Notes under the pieces: generated by a model | What the model was told of the DNA's origin: nothing | Database searches by the model: none | The model's input: only the letters and a program-made list of their open reading frames with translations | DNA from: Paralvinella palmiformis | Lineage: Eukaryota; Annelida; Polychaeta; Terebellida; Alvinellidae | Assembly: GCA_025642065.1 (NCBI GenBank) | Contig: JAODUP010000346.1 | Location: 266,501-330,500, forward strand | DNA length: 64,000 nucleotides | Direction: 5' to 3' | In this document: positions 11,423-24,096 of the stretch, one piece after another | Numbering within the stretch: position 1 is the stretch's first letter | Layout: each line of letters starts with the position of its first letter | Position numbers and translations under genes: made by a program

Positions 11423-12239
11423 ACATCAATTGCACACACACTCTCCCCCCTTAAAATACCAAATACTTTTCTGTATATATTATTACGAAACGCACTCACT
11501 GGGATTTAAATCCAGGTCCGCACGATCGCAGCACTGTGAGATAACAACTGTTCCACAGGAGCGCCCGGCGATGCTCTCGAAAAAGGACAGGAAGGGGAGA
11601 CTAACTAGTTGATGGTTGAGAACTTTTCACTGGTATCAAAAATGAATAGGAAACCGCCTCATGGTGTCAGCAGTCACACTGTTGCTACATCTACGACAGC
11701 GACATAAGGTTCTTCATTTATGACACATTGTGTCTCTCTCGGTCACCAAAATATTTGGAAGGGGCAGTTTTAAAACTGCACAGAACCAACTATTAATACT
11801 TAACCTACTATTATCACACCGAAAGATTACCTTCGGGTTTCCTGAATAAGCTCCAAATACAGCGGAGCAGTGAAACCTGGACACACCCAGACGAAAATGC
11901 TGCTGGATGTTGGTAAAACTGGTTTTGAACATTTAGTGGGTACCTCGCTTGGGTGGTCAGGCTATATCGCACTGGGACGAGTCCAATTTAACCTGATAAC
12001 AAAGAACTGTATAGGTTAATAAGACCAAATCCATCCATATTAAGAATAAATCAAGAAATGCAATGAGATTTTCAGAAACGAAGTTTCAGTTCTTGCCGTG
12101 CCAGAGACTCAGGAAGACCATAGTCATATTTTTTACAGTGGAGGGGACAGAACTAGTGGATCAGTTTCAGACCGTAAAACAATCACAACAATATCAAATT
12201 ACCTCCAGCAAAACCAATTTGACATAGCTGGCCGCCCAT

Positions 12240-12385
12240 ATAGATTAATCTAATAATAATAATTATAATAATATAATAATAATAAAACTTCTATTGCGCC
12301 AACATCCTCGGAAAGAATCGACCTCAGTGGCGCACCTAGTGGAGGGGTTGGTCATCTACGATGACCGGGGGGAACGAATTTATCT
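12240..12385 (-). mobile_element. LINE-like 3' end with ATT-rich tail
   Basis: Read on the minus strand, GAGGATGTTGGCGCAATAG is followed by AAGTTTTATTATTATT and an irregular (ATT)n stretch. A short body then an ATT tail is typical of a 5'-truncated non-LTR element. No coding remnant is recognisable. Confidence 0.45.
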
Positions 12386-12399
12386 CTTAATTATAATTC

Positions 12400-15300
12400 G
12401 ATTAACAGTGATAAGCTAACAAATAAGTCAAAATGTTTGGACATTAGTGATTATCTATTTACAAATATGGACACATACTGAACATGGTCACTGTATCACT
12501 GCCAGCTATCTTAAAGCTTTAAACTAAATTACTGAGGCAGGAATGGTGCTCGCCAGGCAAAGAATTACGTCAATAACGACCCATGCCGAATATATGACAG
12601 GTCCATTGAATGAATGAAAGATTAATACAACTTGAACGTGTTTTGTAATACAACTGTGGGTGATGGTACTTGCTTTTTATTGTTAGTGTTGTTGTTATTG
12701 TTGTTGTTATTATTGTTGTTGCTGTTGATTTTGTCATGGTCGTCGTCGTCATCACTTTTAATATATTTGACTAAATTAATACAATAATAAATGCTGTTTA
12801 TAACGTGGTCAGTGATAAGAGCTAATTAATCACAAATGAGATTCTAATCAGTGGTAAAGATGGTGTAATAAAATCGACTTGACCCCAAGGTCACTTATTT
12901 AGGTTTGTGTTGATTAAGTATACTTTTGATAAATAAAGCAAACATTATATAAAATAAGTTCTATCGTGTATATATAGATGTATCTCGGATGACACGTATG
13001 TTTTTTTTTCAAAATGGAAATATAAAACAATCCGAGTTCCCTGCTGCTGTCATTTTGCAAGCAAATATTGGTTTATAGTGTGATTTTTCGAACAAATAAC
13101 TTATTTATTTTATTTGTCAAATTTTAAAGTTCAATATATGATTTCTGCCAGAATAATTTTCTCAATTATTAGACTGATAAAATAGGAATCATACCGTTGT
13201 TCTTGATTGCAAACAAGACTTATTTTAAAACAGCATTACGAATATTCAGAGTAACACTTCTGGTTGAACTACCCTTTAACCAGCTTGTAGTATCAAGCTA
13301 GTGATGTCTGCGAGTTTAGTGTTCTATCCCGCTCCCGTAGTACCTCTGGCTCTCAGTGTCGGAAGGTTCTACCATTTGGTCCATGATGTCTAAAAACAGC
13401 TCGTGTCAGGCATAAAACTCTTCAGGATACCATCGATTCGATAGATTTTGAAGTGTGACTTATCCCAGACTGACAGAATGCGTCCAGTTCACCAGTCTAA
13501 TAATACTGCCATTGGACTGAAGTTTATACTTAACTGTTGACGGCCATATGTCACTTATACTGTCAATAGACAAGTCAGTGTGTTTTTGAAAATGTTTTAA
13601 AGTTAGGATCAAATCAGAACCGTACGTTTTAAATCAATTATGGTAAACTTTTCAAGGTTATCTATTACATTTATCCACCTTACAGCAAGTGCTTAATTTC
13701 AAGATTGAAAGGATATCGACGTTTATGCGAAAACGTTTGCTGGTGGATTTTTGCCTTTCCTCTTCCTTGGTATATATTTTTTCCTATAAAACATTATGCA
13801 AGCTTCGAAAATAATATATTCGCTCGGAGGCAATATCTGTAGAATGACATAAGTTCAGACATGCATGGGTATATGTGTGTGCGAGCGTGCGTGCAGATGC
13901 CGCAACGCAGTGGCATTCTACTAAAAGCTAATGTTTAAAAACAAGCAGCAAGGATTCGAAAATAAATCGTAATACGTGGGATGTCAGATATGGGAAAGCA
14001 CCCGAAATGCCGTAAATAAAATATGTTTACTGTCATCTCTCACCAAACTAGTAAAACAAATATTAGGTCTTCATCTACTTACCAGACTACGACACAGCTG
14101 ATCTTGGGTCCCCGCATTATTGCTACATCCGGTCAAAGTGGTACATATAAGTGTGCAAAATATTGATCAATACGTCGTCACATTGACTATATTGTGCAGA
14201 TTTAATCAATATGACTACATTCGGAGCATGTTGTCCCGGTTTAGAAATAATTTGACTGCATTAAGTGGACACGTTTATCACTTAAATATTCAATTTGGCT
14301 AAATATTCCGTTGCTTTCAATATGACTACCAGGTTGTGACAACACAAACACTGACTACATAGTAGTCTATTTAGACACCAAAATGACTACCATTTCAGTA
14401 ATCAACTTGACAACATTTGTGTTTCAATGTAATTTGTAGTCGATGATAGTTTGGAAGAGATTATTCAATTTTCTTGTACTTTTCGCACACAATCCGCACA
14501 CTGAAGAGATCTGTCAAGTTTGCCCCAGTCCTCCTTAACTCAATTATAATTTAATAGGATAAACTTAGAGATCTGATAGAAAATAGTAGAATATAGCAGA
14601 ATAAAAATTTATATAATACAAAATATTTTTATCGGAAACGTTGCATTTGTCCCCAACGCTTCAAAGATAACGTTGTCCACTCTGGCCAACCGAACACGCC
14701 TTGGACAGAGAACGACTACTAAATACTGATGAGAATTAATTCAATTAAACTATATTTTACGGCCCAGAGATGGGCACAAAATAGATGAAACCTGGTGAAA
14801 ATATTTACGCAATTCTAGGGAATGCAATACTATAACCGTACTGTAATCCCGAGCATGGACACATGCGAGATTGAGGAAATGATGGCTTCATCCTTACAAA
14901 CATCATGTGTCATGCCATGTAATTATTATCGATCTTCAACATCTGAATATTCCATATTATGTCTTCTAGTGAACAGTTTCAGGTGACGCATTTTTTAGCT
15001 CACAGGCTAACGAAGTTGTTGTTTACACGACATAGACTCTGTCGGGTCGATTTATTTCCTAGATAGATTTATCGAACTCTTCGTAACTGTCTTCCAGCAT
15101 CCTAAGATAGCCTTCACAATTTGATTAAACGTATAGCCAAGAATGACGATGCTGTCTGGATAGTTAGTAATCAGTGTTCATCACTACATGGTTGTGTTAT
15201 AGTGATGGCAACGTAATTATGGAACACCAGAAGCGTTTGAACGAGAAGAGCGCGTCTCAAGCGGCGGGGTGCAATATGAAGTCGGTGTACTTGTTGGATC

Positions 15301-15800
15301 AGACTATAATTCTGACGGTGACGTTTGTGAAGACTCTGCTAGGCCTGGTGTCTATACAGATAAAGTTATAGCACCAAACACCAACAAGCATATAGGTGAC
15401 AAGTAGTTTAGTTATATGTGACGAATACTTAAGTATACGGATTCTAACTTGGTGGTGGAGATCATTTTGCAATTGTAGTAAACCAGATGAAATAGATCCC
15501 TCAGCTTGAACGTGCGACTAGGGCAATGCTAATTATTATACAAACAATTATAGGACAAAACGTTCATTGGAATATTTTAGGCTTCTGAAAAAAACCCTGA
15601 TGGGATCTGTATGCGCACTTACAAGAGCTTAGATTCCAGATACGGTATCTCATTATTTCTTGCAGACCTTGATTTCATAGTTATATTTTACACGGAAGCG
15701 TACGATCTGCCGAGGAAATACTTGATTAACAAAAATAGATTCCTAAAATTGTTCACCAGTGTTAAAAAGTGTGCTACGTAGTCTTATTTATTCAGTCAAT
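12400..15800. other. Gene-empty stretch
   Basis: No supported gene in about 3.4 kb. It has AT-rich sequence, a TTG/TTA-rich simple stretch at 12660-12735, and a cluster of ATGACTAC words between 14210 and 14400. Confidence 0.4.
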
Positions 15801-15806
15801 AGATCA

Positions 15807-15873
15807 TAATAATAATAATGTATATTTAATAACGCGCCTTACTAGCAGGGGCCATTCAAAGGCGCTGTACACT
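15807..15873 (-). mobile_element. 5'-truncated LINE 3' end (GCGC...ATT tail family)
   Basis: On the minus strand, GTACAGCGCCTTTGAATGG, a CTGCTAGTAAGG block and an (ATT)n tail. Matching copies occur at 21895-21970, 38549-38622 and 51760-51838. The hairpin-like GCGC words and the ATT tail are typical of CR1/L2-like LINE ends. Confidence 0.7.
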
Positions 15874-16306
15874 TTGTTTTCGAACTCTTATGCAGTGAAG
15901 AATCAGATTCGTTGCTTTGTAAGGCATTCCACAATAAGGATGATATTCACAAATATCAATTTGTACTTTGAAACCAATGAGAACGATTTCCGTTTTGTCA
16001 TAATATTCCTTCTTACTTGTTGGATAACATACGGATACCTTTCAAATGCGTTAACTCTCTTGAACTACCGATATTTGACCTCCGTGACCCCAAATACAAC
16101 AGTATGTGAAGTAAACTACCATAACTAGTGAGTGCACATCGTTAAGCACAATTTAATCCAATATGGATAAAAAGCGACTGATTCTCCAAAAGGTTTTCTG
16201 TTTTATATTAAAACTGAAAGATGGCTTTACCTCGTGAGTTGGCTCAAACCACATCACTGACTCAAGTATACAATTATGCTTTAAAATGAGTGGTATTTAA
16301 CCTTAG

Positions 16307-16652
16307 CACTCGTCATGCATGGCAAATTTGGCTGAGTGGAGAATTCCCTTAGTAAACATGGAGGATTACAGTGTTGTGTTCCAACCACAACACACTGGTC
16401 ATACATGACACATATAGCCAAGTGGATGGCTCCCTTGGCAAACATGGAGGATTACAGTGTTGTGTTCTAACCACAACACACTGGTCATACATGACACATA
16501 TGGCCGAGTGGAGGACTCCCTTGGCAAACATGGAGGATTACAATGTTGTGTTCTAACCACAACACACTGGTCATACATGACACATATAGCTGAATGGAGG
16601 ACTCCCTTGGTAAACGTGAAGTATTGTACTCTAATCACAATATACTGGTCTG
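16307..16652. repeat. 86-bp minisatellite, four copies
   Basis: Units begin at about 16331, 16417, 16503 and 16589, an exact 86-bp spacing. Each contains ATGGAGGATTACAGTGTTGT, a CCACAACACACTGGTCATAC block and GGACTCCCTTGG or variants. The first and last units are more diverged than the middle two, the pattern expected for an array homogenised in its centre. Because 86 is not a multiple of three, the open frames crossing it on both strands are by-products. Confidence 0.95.
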
Positions 16653-16659
16653 ATCTTAG

Positions 16660-19600
16660 CAGGAACGCCTTTTGAATAAATTGTGTACTTGCAAATACAT
16701 TTGAAGCTAATTTCCTATTCAGTTTCATTCTCTAGCATAAAACTGTTTGTAATAAATGCACCACCTGGATTAAAACATCATTATTGAACCATGATTTTCT
16801 ACCTATTGTACAAGCTTTCAGTCTTCCAAAATAAAATACTTAAAAGTTTAATTTTAAAGGACTGAAAATATCTCCCACAAAGCTATTTCGTTTGTTCAAA
16901 AAACATACTTGAAAGTGTAAACTGACAGCCTGAAATAAATTAAGAGGAATTTTAAATAAATGTATACATTTGTAATTTTTTTGCTTTATTTATTTAAAAA
17001 AAGACTGTTCTAGAAACCTAATGTTAGTAAGATATTAAAGCATATGTAATTTTGTAGCAGAGAAGAGTTTTCTGAAAACTGGTATGTGTACTTTCCTAAC
17101 ATCTATGTTCTATTTCAAATATAATAAAATTACAAAAATACTTCAACATAGACCTTATACTCAAGATATGTTGGTCATAACCCATAACAAAATGTAAATA
17201 ACAAACAAAAAAATCATCCATTTTCATACATGCCTTTATTATTAAAGAATTATCTCTCTCTTACACACACAGACACACAGTAGAAACATAACTTGAAATT
17301 CTGCATATGGAATTTTGTATATATATTTATAAAAATCCATATTTACAAGTTTCAAATGGCTAAAAAATTCGATTACAAGACAACAAGTAACAATAAAATG
17401 TGTCTGTATGACAAATTAACAGACATGTGAAAAAAAATTGTCTGGCTACAAGCAGATTTTTATTTACAACTATCAATTTCCAATAAATAAACAAACAATA
17501 TATTCCATAGTGTTCAATGACCTGTAACTGGGCATAACATTAGTATTGCCATTGCCCTAAATCATTAGTTTATTCTGTATAATTTGTTGTACCTCAACAA
17601 ACTGTAATACTGTTATACAAATTGTGCAATTAAAGAATTCCCAAACATAATTGTCTTTTATTTTTATTACATAAAGCCTAGTCAGTATATTATAATGTAG
17701 AAAAATGTACATTTCAAACTTTATTTGCTAAACATTTTACTTAATATAAATTGAATTAAAACATAAAAGAGCTATTAAAGTCTGTCAATTAAATAATATT
17801 TCTCCATAGCATCAGACTAAATTTGACAAACATATCGTCGACATCAGTTAAACTAATTTAAAGTTGTGTAAAATGGCAGAAACCAACAATAAATCTTCCT
17901 AAATGAACACTAAAGGCATAACTTGCAGAATAATAAATTTAACTGACTAACGGAACAAAGTGGGTTCACTAACAAACAAAGTAGATTACATAACTATTGG
18001 TCTTAAAAAGTCCACTTTTAATACGTGGTATAATCTGCTAGCTGTTGCTTAAATAAAGGCCATGTTCCAGACACTTCAGTAACACAAGTCACAGTAAATG
18101 ACTGCTCATATTTAAGTACATAATTATGATTCAGCAATAAAACAATGGACTAGAAACTGAAGTTCCTTGGTTCAAATCTTCCCAGACTACTAAATTTCAT
18201 GTAGTTTGAGTTGTTTACTCAGCAAGCAATAATCAAGTAACTGTTTAGGTGCCGAGCACTTGTTCTAACTAAAACTGCTTTAGCCATTTAATTTCACGAT
18301 TGTCACCTAAACTACAGCCTTTGCATGTTCCTTTGTTTGGTTTGAACCATGGAAAAATGGCAAAGAAACAACCAGAAATGTCACGGCTTTTCTACGATGA
18401 TTCTGCACTTGCTGATCTCAACCCAATTTTCAAAATTACAGGGGATGCAAAATTGTGCAAACCACAAAACCTGAAATCAAGAAGAATTGTTGTGGATAAA
18501 CACATAAACCCTGTTGCCAGAAAAAGAATATTTCTGTATAAATGTATTATACAGTTCCATCAACCAGGTGAGTTGGTGGAAACATGCACAATAAATAATG
18601 CCAAAAACATTAATTGCGTGAGGGATTATTTGTGAACTGATGTTGGATTTGTACCAGAAAGTGAATTAAATATAAGACAAAAGCCTGGAAAAAAGCTGAA
18701 GAAAATGTCTCTGAAAATTTAGCAACAAATGTTACCATGTAAATCAGCTAAATGATAAGTGATTGAAACAGGTTGATTCTTGGGGAACAGGAAAGGAGTG
18801 AAGTTGTGCTCAGTCAACAACTGACATTATAACTAAAATTAGCTAATATGTCATTTCTAAAGATATGAAATACATGCTTTCAAGATGCTACTCACAGCAC
18901 GAGTTCTCTCATTGCTGAAGAGGTATATTTAGCATGTGTGCCTGCCTGCGTGCATGTGTGTGTGATTCAATTTTATTTACAAAACAAATTATAAAATATC
19001 TGTCAATATATTATGGAAAGATGATAACAGCTGTAATATGCCTAAATTCTATAAAATTTAACCATAATGCCATTCCTCAGCAATATCTACACCGTCCGGA
19101 TAGATTTAGTATGAATTAAAAGGGACACATTACTAGGAAAGAAACGTGCCAATAAAATGGAAACATATGCTCTGGGGAGTGGATGGGTACTGGATTTCCT
19201 GGACACAGTAAAGTGCAGTTATTTTGTGACAAACCAGTACTGCAAAATGGCCTACTAGAAAGAGATATCCTTGAGTGTTCCTGATGACCTACAGGGTTCA
19301 CAGAGGCATAAACATAATTTCCAGGTCTCCATGAGGTGTATTATGTTGAAAAATGGGGGATTATCAATGGACTTTCAATGTTAAACTACTGCAGAAAGAT
19401 TATAATTTGCAAACTAAACTAACGATTGTGATTGTTTTGACTAAAGGTAAATGAACAAGTAACAGAATCACATAATTATTTTCGTAAGGTAATTACAGAT
19501 TTCAAAAGGTTTTTGTAAGTATTTGTAGAGCCAAAATAAAATTCAATAATTTTGAAGGGTTTTGAATGAACCCTGGATCATCCATGTATTAATTAGCTAA

Positions 19601-20612
19601 CTACATCATAAGCAATTACTGCAACGAATGGTGTTAATTATTCATCTTTAGAAACAATATACTAGGGTATGACTGGGGTAACCATAGGTCTAAATGCAAA
19701 TAAACTTCCATGTGATGATTATAGTAGAACTATTGGTAATTTTCTTAGAGCAGCTGTCTCCCCATGGAATTGAAGTTTAGAAATGGCCTGGTTCATCATC
19801 ATTCCAGATGTCATGAGATGTCACTAACACAATATCATATCTAACTGATGCTTTAGTGTTGATGTGTCTTAAATCTTTTTCACCATACTGACTCACTGAC
19901 TGACTGACTCACTCAAAATTATAGTAACTGTGTTTGATTCAGACTATGTGTTTGCACACACACACACACACACACAATGCTATGACATATTAATTTATAA
20001 CTCCAGACACCATGTCTGTCATTGTTCTAAAAGAGTCATGTTAAATACCAGTACATCAATGTGCTGTCCTATCCCCATGGCAGCTATAAAATGCCAAAAA
20101 TATATCAAGGAACATCATCAAGGCATCAGTAATATCTACATGGCAGAGATTAGACTGAAAGTCACACCATCAAAATATGAACTGATTATACACTAATGCA
20201 CACACACACACAGCCTTATCAAAACATACAATTAATAAAGTAAACAAAGCTCATCTGCTTATTTGACAATGCAGCAAATATAACAAACACAAGCCAGCAT
20301 ACAAAGTTTGTTGGACACAGGAAGCTGCTGAGACAGCATCATTAAGAATAATGGCAGCTTGGGACATTTTATATTTAAATAATAATTTAGGTTGAATTCA
20401 ATAAATAAATAATAAAACACCCACATTAGCATTCACACCAAAGCACAATCAACAGCTATTTCCCTGCTCAGAATCTTGCTTGACGACATTGTAACTGGCC
20501 ACATATCCTGAAGGGCTATGTCTTTTGAGATGACAATTGGTATCCTGTATTTTGAACAACATCTTCTGTACATGCTGGCACACATAGTACGCATGGGTTC
20601 AGTTTCTTGATA
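16660..20612. other. AT-rich stretch downstream of PKI, possible long 3' UTR
   Basis: This lies 3' of the PKI stop codon on the minus strand. PKI transcripts in vertebrates have long 3' UTRs, so part may be transcribed. Minus-strand AATAAA occurs (for example near 18968), but no site can be chosen. A plus-strand open frame at 18300-18635 begins with TTG, not ATG, and has no recognisable domain. CA microsatellites lie at 19957-19976 and 20199-20212. Confidence 0.35.
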
Positions 20613-20722
20613 CTAGGATGTTTTATCGTTCTGTGTATTCTGCGTTTTGTCGGAATTCTTATCACTGGCAGAGGGAGCAGAGCTACCACTTGCAGAATCG
20701 GACTTGTTTGATTCGTTGTTAT
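20613..20722 (-). CDS. PKI-type protein kinase A inhibitor, last coding exon
   Basis: This exon completes the gene begun at 21237-21384. A strong acceptor (CTCTTTTTTTAACAG on the minus strand) precedes 20722. The split codon G|AT gives Asp50, and the frame then runs 35 residues to TAG at 20613-20615. The tail is acidic, serine- and asparagine-rich (DNNESNKSDSASGSSAPSAS, then DKNSDK), without hydrophobic blocks, as expected for the disordered C-terminus of the family. Together the two exons give 85 residues, close to the 70-78 usual for vertebrate PKIs. The intron between them is 514 bp and phase 1. Confidence 0.85.
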
Positions 20723-21236
20723 CTGTTAAAAAAAGAGACAGAGCAGAAAGTCAGCTAACATTATCCGGGAAACAGTGCTAAAGGTATAATGGATTATGTT
20801 ATTTATCACTTATTCACTGACTAATTAGATCTGGCTAATTTGAATACATATTGTAGACTTAGGCAGCCGTGAAGACATTTAAGTATGTCAAGATTTGGGT
20901 TTTTCCATGTATGCATGCACAGATATGTGTGTGTGTGTGTGCATGCACATGCATATGCTTCAGCCATGTATCATATGGAATAGAAGCCCAAAAAGTACGA
21001 TTACATAATCTGGATAATTCAAAATCAACTCAACTTAGCATCTGTTATCAAAGTGATTTGAATAACCAGAGCTAAATGAGACAGATTTAACATTATTTGT
21101 GAAATGCAGATTAAACTTTGTTGTCAGCGCACACTGGTTATACAACCACAACAGGGAAAGGTAATTCTATTCCCACATATTACTAGAAGGATTATTACTG
21201 AGAGCCTCATTGAAAACTCTCCGGAAAGTATCTCAC

Positions 21237-21384
21237 CTGAACACTGTAATTTTTCAAGTTGAAATGGCAGACTAGCTGTGGATGTTTTACACACTTCCCC
21301 ATCTTTGATGTTGGCCAATGCGTTCCGGCGGCCGGTTCGGCCAGTGGCTATAAACAGCTCGAGGCTGCTGTCCACATCCGTCAT
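21237..21384 (-). CDS. PKI: PKI-type cAMP-dependent protein kinase inhibitor, first coding exon
   Basis: The product begins MTDVDSSLELFIATGRTGRR and continues NALANIKDGE. PKI proteins bind the free catalytic subunit of protein kinase A as a pseudosubstrate and export it from the nucleus. All key parts are visible. Phe11 is the anchor in the N-terminal helix. GRTGRRNAL (residues 15-23) is the pseudosubstrate, with Ala22 in place of the phosphorylated Ser/Thr. LPFQLEKLQC (39-48) aligns position by position with the leucine-rich nuclear export signal of vertebrate PKI (LALKLAGLDI), with Cys for the last Ile. The start is the ATG at 21384 because the family begins MTDV and a CACCAG acceptor lies nine bases upstream (exon start about 21393). 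The open frame reaching 21483 is intronic read-through. The donor is GTGAGA after 21237, phase 1. Upstream non-coding exon(s) must lie at higher coordinates. Confidence 0.92.
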
Positions 21385-21627
21385 TTGATATGGCTGGTGA
21401 CAGATAAACAAATAAAACAGTGAATTAATAGAGGCCACAAATACTGCTACAAAATCCATTACAGTGCTAATGTGGGTGGTCAAGTCAGTGGCGCCACCTT
21501 GTGAATGTTGAGAACAATCTACTGTTCTATGAAAAACATCTCAAACAAATACGTACAATATTATATACAACATTTATTAAATCACTTGTTAAAGATGGTC
21601 AATGATGCAAATGAGATTTGTGAAATC

Positions 21628-21629
<2 letters not shown>

Positions 21630-21668
<39 letters not shown>
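21630..21668. repeat. (AT)n microsatellite
   Basis: About 38 bp of AT repeat. Confidence 0.95.
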
Positions 21669-21671
<3 letters not shown>

Positions 21672-21894
21672 CATTTTAAAAGCCTAAAGAATTATTCCTA
21701 AAGAAGAAGGGTGGTATGTTTTACCTGACATAGTTACTTCCCACATAATGATAACCAGATGACTCTACAAAATATTGTCCACCAATAACATAAATTGTAA
21801 GAATAATAAGTCACAAAGTGTAATTTGATCATTTTACAATTTATTTGTTATGAAGGAAGATGGTGGTGACAAGTACCACCAAAAAGATACTAAC

Positions 21895-21970
21895 CATAAT
21901 AATAATAATAATATGTAGATTTAATCAAATGCCCTCACTAGAATGAGCCATTCAAAGACGGTGTACATTG
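21895..21970 (-). mobile_element. Old copy of the GCGC...ATT-tail LINE end
   Basis: AATAATAATAATAATATG followed by a diverged GCCCTCACTAGAATGAGCC and TTCAAAGACGGTGTAC, matching the copies at 15807 and 38549 with more substitutions. Confidence 0.6.
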
Positions 21971-22412
21971 ATACCCCAAATAATATGTATGTCAAAATCT
22001 AATAAGAATGATAAATATTATTTATCGGTGAAACCAACTTTGAACAGTAAGTTTTTATAACAGATTTCAAGAGAAGACGAATGGATCCACTACCTAACAG
22101 ATAGGTAATGGAGTTATTGAAGATAAGTTTATGGCTAAAGTATGCACTGTACCCCATCCATATATATTATAATGGTCTGTAATAATATCTATAGAAATTT
22201 AGATGATATTCAAAGGGGGATGGGTGAAAGTTATGTCTACATTCTATGCAGACAATAATACGGATACTTTTGGTATGTCATTCTGCAGAAGTATTTATAG
22301 TTTAACTATACATTTAACCTTTCTGTATCACAATCATATGAAATTTTATAGTTTGAAGTAAAATATCTGAATTATTTAAACTGATATCACTATGACAGAC
22401 AGACATACATAA

Positions 22413-22423
22413 ACACATACACA

Positions 22424-22462
<39 letters not shown>

Positions 22463-22470
22463 AGAGAGAG
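22413..22470. repeat. (CA)n(GA)n compound microsatellite
   Basis: CA run followed directly by GA run. Confidence 0.95.
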
Positions 22471-23420
22471 TTTGTTCCGTTGTTGGAAGAGAAAGAATCT
22501 TTTAGGCTATATACGCTGTCAGTGTGTAGATTAGGAAAAAGGTATGCTGGTTGTAAGCCAACAATACCTGTCACACTATTAATAACACTCTAATTCGTCA
22601 CCATATATGGTTCAATAAGGATTTGTAGGAGCGTGTCTACCCATTCATCTCGTCTATTTCTTAATACGTCCGTCCGTCCGACATCAGTCCTCTCCTTCGA
22701 CCTTACTGAAAGTCTAATTATCATTACCATCAACATGCATAACCACCAACTCTTCCAACAAACATACAAACAAACAAACAAATACGCAAACAAACACACA
22801 AACAAAGACAAAAATGTCATTATCAGGCATCGAGCTGAATAACGTCAATCGGATACAGCACATAGTCAGAAAATGACAACATCAAATAACCTTTTAAAAC
22901 ACAATCGTGCTTAGTTAGGACACTTCCGAACAGACCGGATTATGTCCCGGCTGTCTTTAGGAGGCAACCTCACCATCACAGGCGGGGTGGGATGGGACAT
23001 TGGCAATGGCCAAGTAAAATAGAAGCTGAACATACACACACACACACACACACAGACTGTACAGTGACATCGAGCATCTATTGTCCACTAACAACAATAT
23101 GGCTCTACATCAACTAGACTGTTGTGGCTAAACTTAGAACGCGGTATCTGAAGGTCAATAAAGGTTATTCTTTCAACTGTTCGTGAGATCGGATCACAAC
23201 ATGCTCAGTTAGCTGCAAACAGGGATCCACAAATAGCTGGTTCTACGTTTTTACACTGTTGTCTCACAAATTTTAACCCCAATATAATATTGCAATTAAA
23301 AGGACCTGATTTTTTTTTGGCCTAGACTAAGGGATTCTTTGTCTTGACACTTTTACATCTATCTGCAAAGTATGATTTGGTCGTCTTCCCTGGGAGTGAG
23401 CGTGTGATTTTATTGAATTT

Positions 23421-23535
23421 TGTTGATGTTTTACGGCAACGCCTGTGCACAACGTAGGCTAAGCAGTGGGATTTAAACTCAGATAGCAGAGGTATGTAGC
23501 CAGCAGCGCTACCAATTAGGCCTTGGAAGGCACCC
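23421..23535 (-). mobile_element. Degraded SINE (family 1) with internal deletion
   Basis: TTGATGTTTTACGGCAACGC and GTGCACAACGTAGGCTAA match the 3' body on the minus strand. The central Cys-Gly-Cys-like body is missing and the sequence jumps to a tRNA-like head remnant (CAGCGCTACCAATTAGGCC). Confidence 0.6.
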
Positions 23536-23844
23536 GAATAAGTCAGTGAATGAGTGAGTCAGTTGCGCCAGTCATACCTGGATCACGTGGCCGACAGATT
23601 GCTGTCTAAGGAGATGAGCTGATCAGATGGAAGAACCAATGTATGGTTGGATAGAGAGATTGGGGTTGTGATAAACAGATGAAGGGAGAGAGATAGAGAG
23701 AGAGACTTCCTGCATTAGTATTAATGCGTGTTTCTTATCCTTTTGATGCCACAACTATATTGCGATGTAAAAGACGTATAACATGATCAACAGAGTACGA
23801 GATGTTTTGTGAATAAATTCCATCCACTCTCAAACTCTCTATCC

Positions 23845-24057
23845 GTGCGTGCGCGTGCATATTTGTGCATGCATGTGTATACATAAGTGTGCGTATGCAT
23901 ACGCGCATGTATATGTGTGTGCGTATGTATATGTATGTGCGCACGTATACATGTGCGCGCGCACGTGTACACATGTGCACGTGATTGCATGTGTATGCGT
24001 ATATATACGTGTGCATGTGAGGGTGTGAGCCCGGGTGTGTGTGTGTGTATGTGTGTT

Positions 24058-24093
<36 letters not shown>
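23845..24093. repeat. Long alternating purine-pyrimidine tract
   Basis: About 250 bp of nearly unbroken purine-pyrimidine alternation with many GC and GT steps, for example GTGCGCGCGCACGTGTACAC near 23954, ending in a pure GT run at 24062-24093. Such sequence favours left-handed Z-DNA. The histidine/threonine-rich open frames across it are by-products. Confidence 0.85.

Positions 24094-24096
<3 letters not shown>

Larger units (their letters stand above)
21394..23420. other. Repeat-rich stretch upstream of PKI
   Basis: Probably intron or 5' flank of PKI. It contains AT (21630-21668), CA/GA (22413-22470) and CAAA-rich (22755-22805) simple repeats and an old LINE end at 21895. No coding exon is supported. 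Confidence 0.4.

Noticed and set aside
11640..12230. Possible LINE endonuclease fragment (LAVPETQEDHSHIFYSGGD)
   Set aside because: Faint resemblance to an E-T...YSG pattern only; too short and interrupted to support a call.
16349..16728. Repeated-peptide proteins on both strands at 16.3-16.7 kb
   Set aside because: Produced by the 86-bp minisatellite; the period is not a multiple of three and both strands are open equally.
18300..18635. 111-codon plus-strand open frame
   Set aside because: Starts with TTG, not ATG, and no recognisable domain or splice context; left as undecided background within the region entry.
21385..21483. N-terminal extension of PKI to a start at 21483
   Set aside because: PKI proteins begin MTDV; the extension crosses a CACCAG acceptor and reads like intron.
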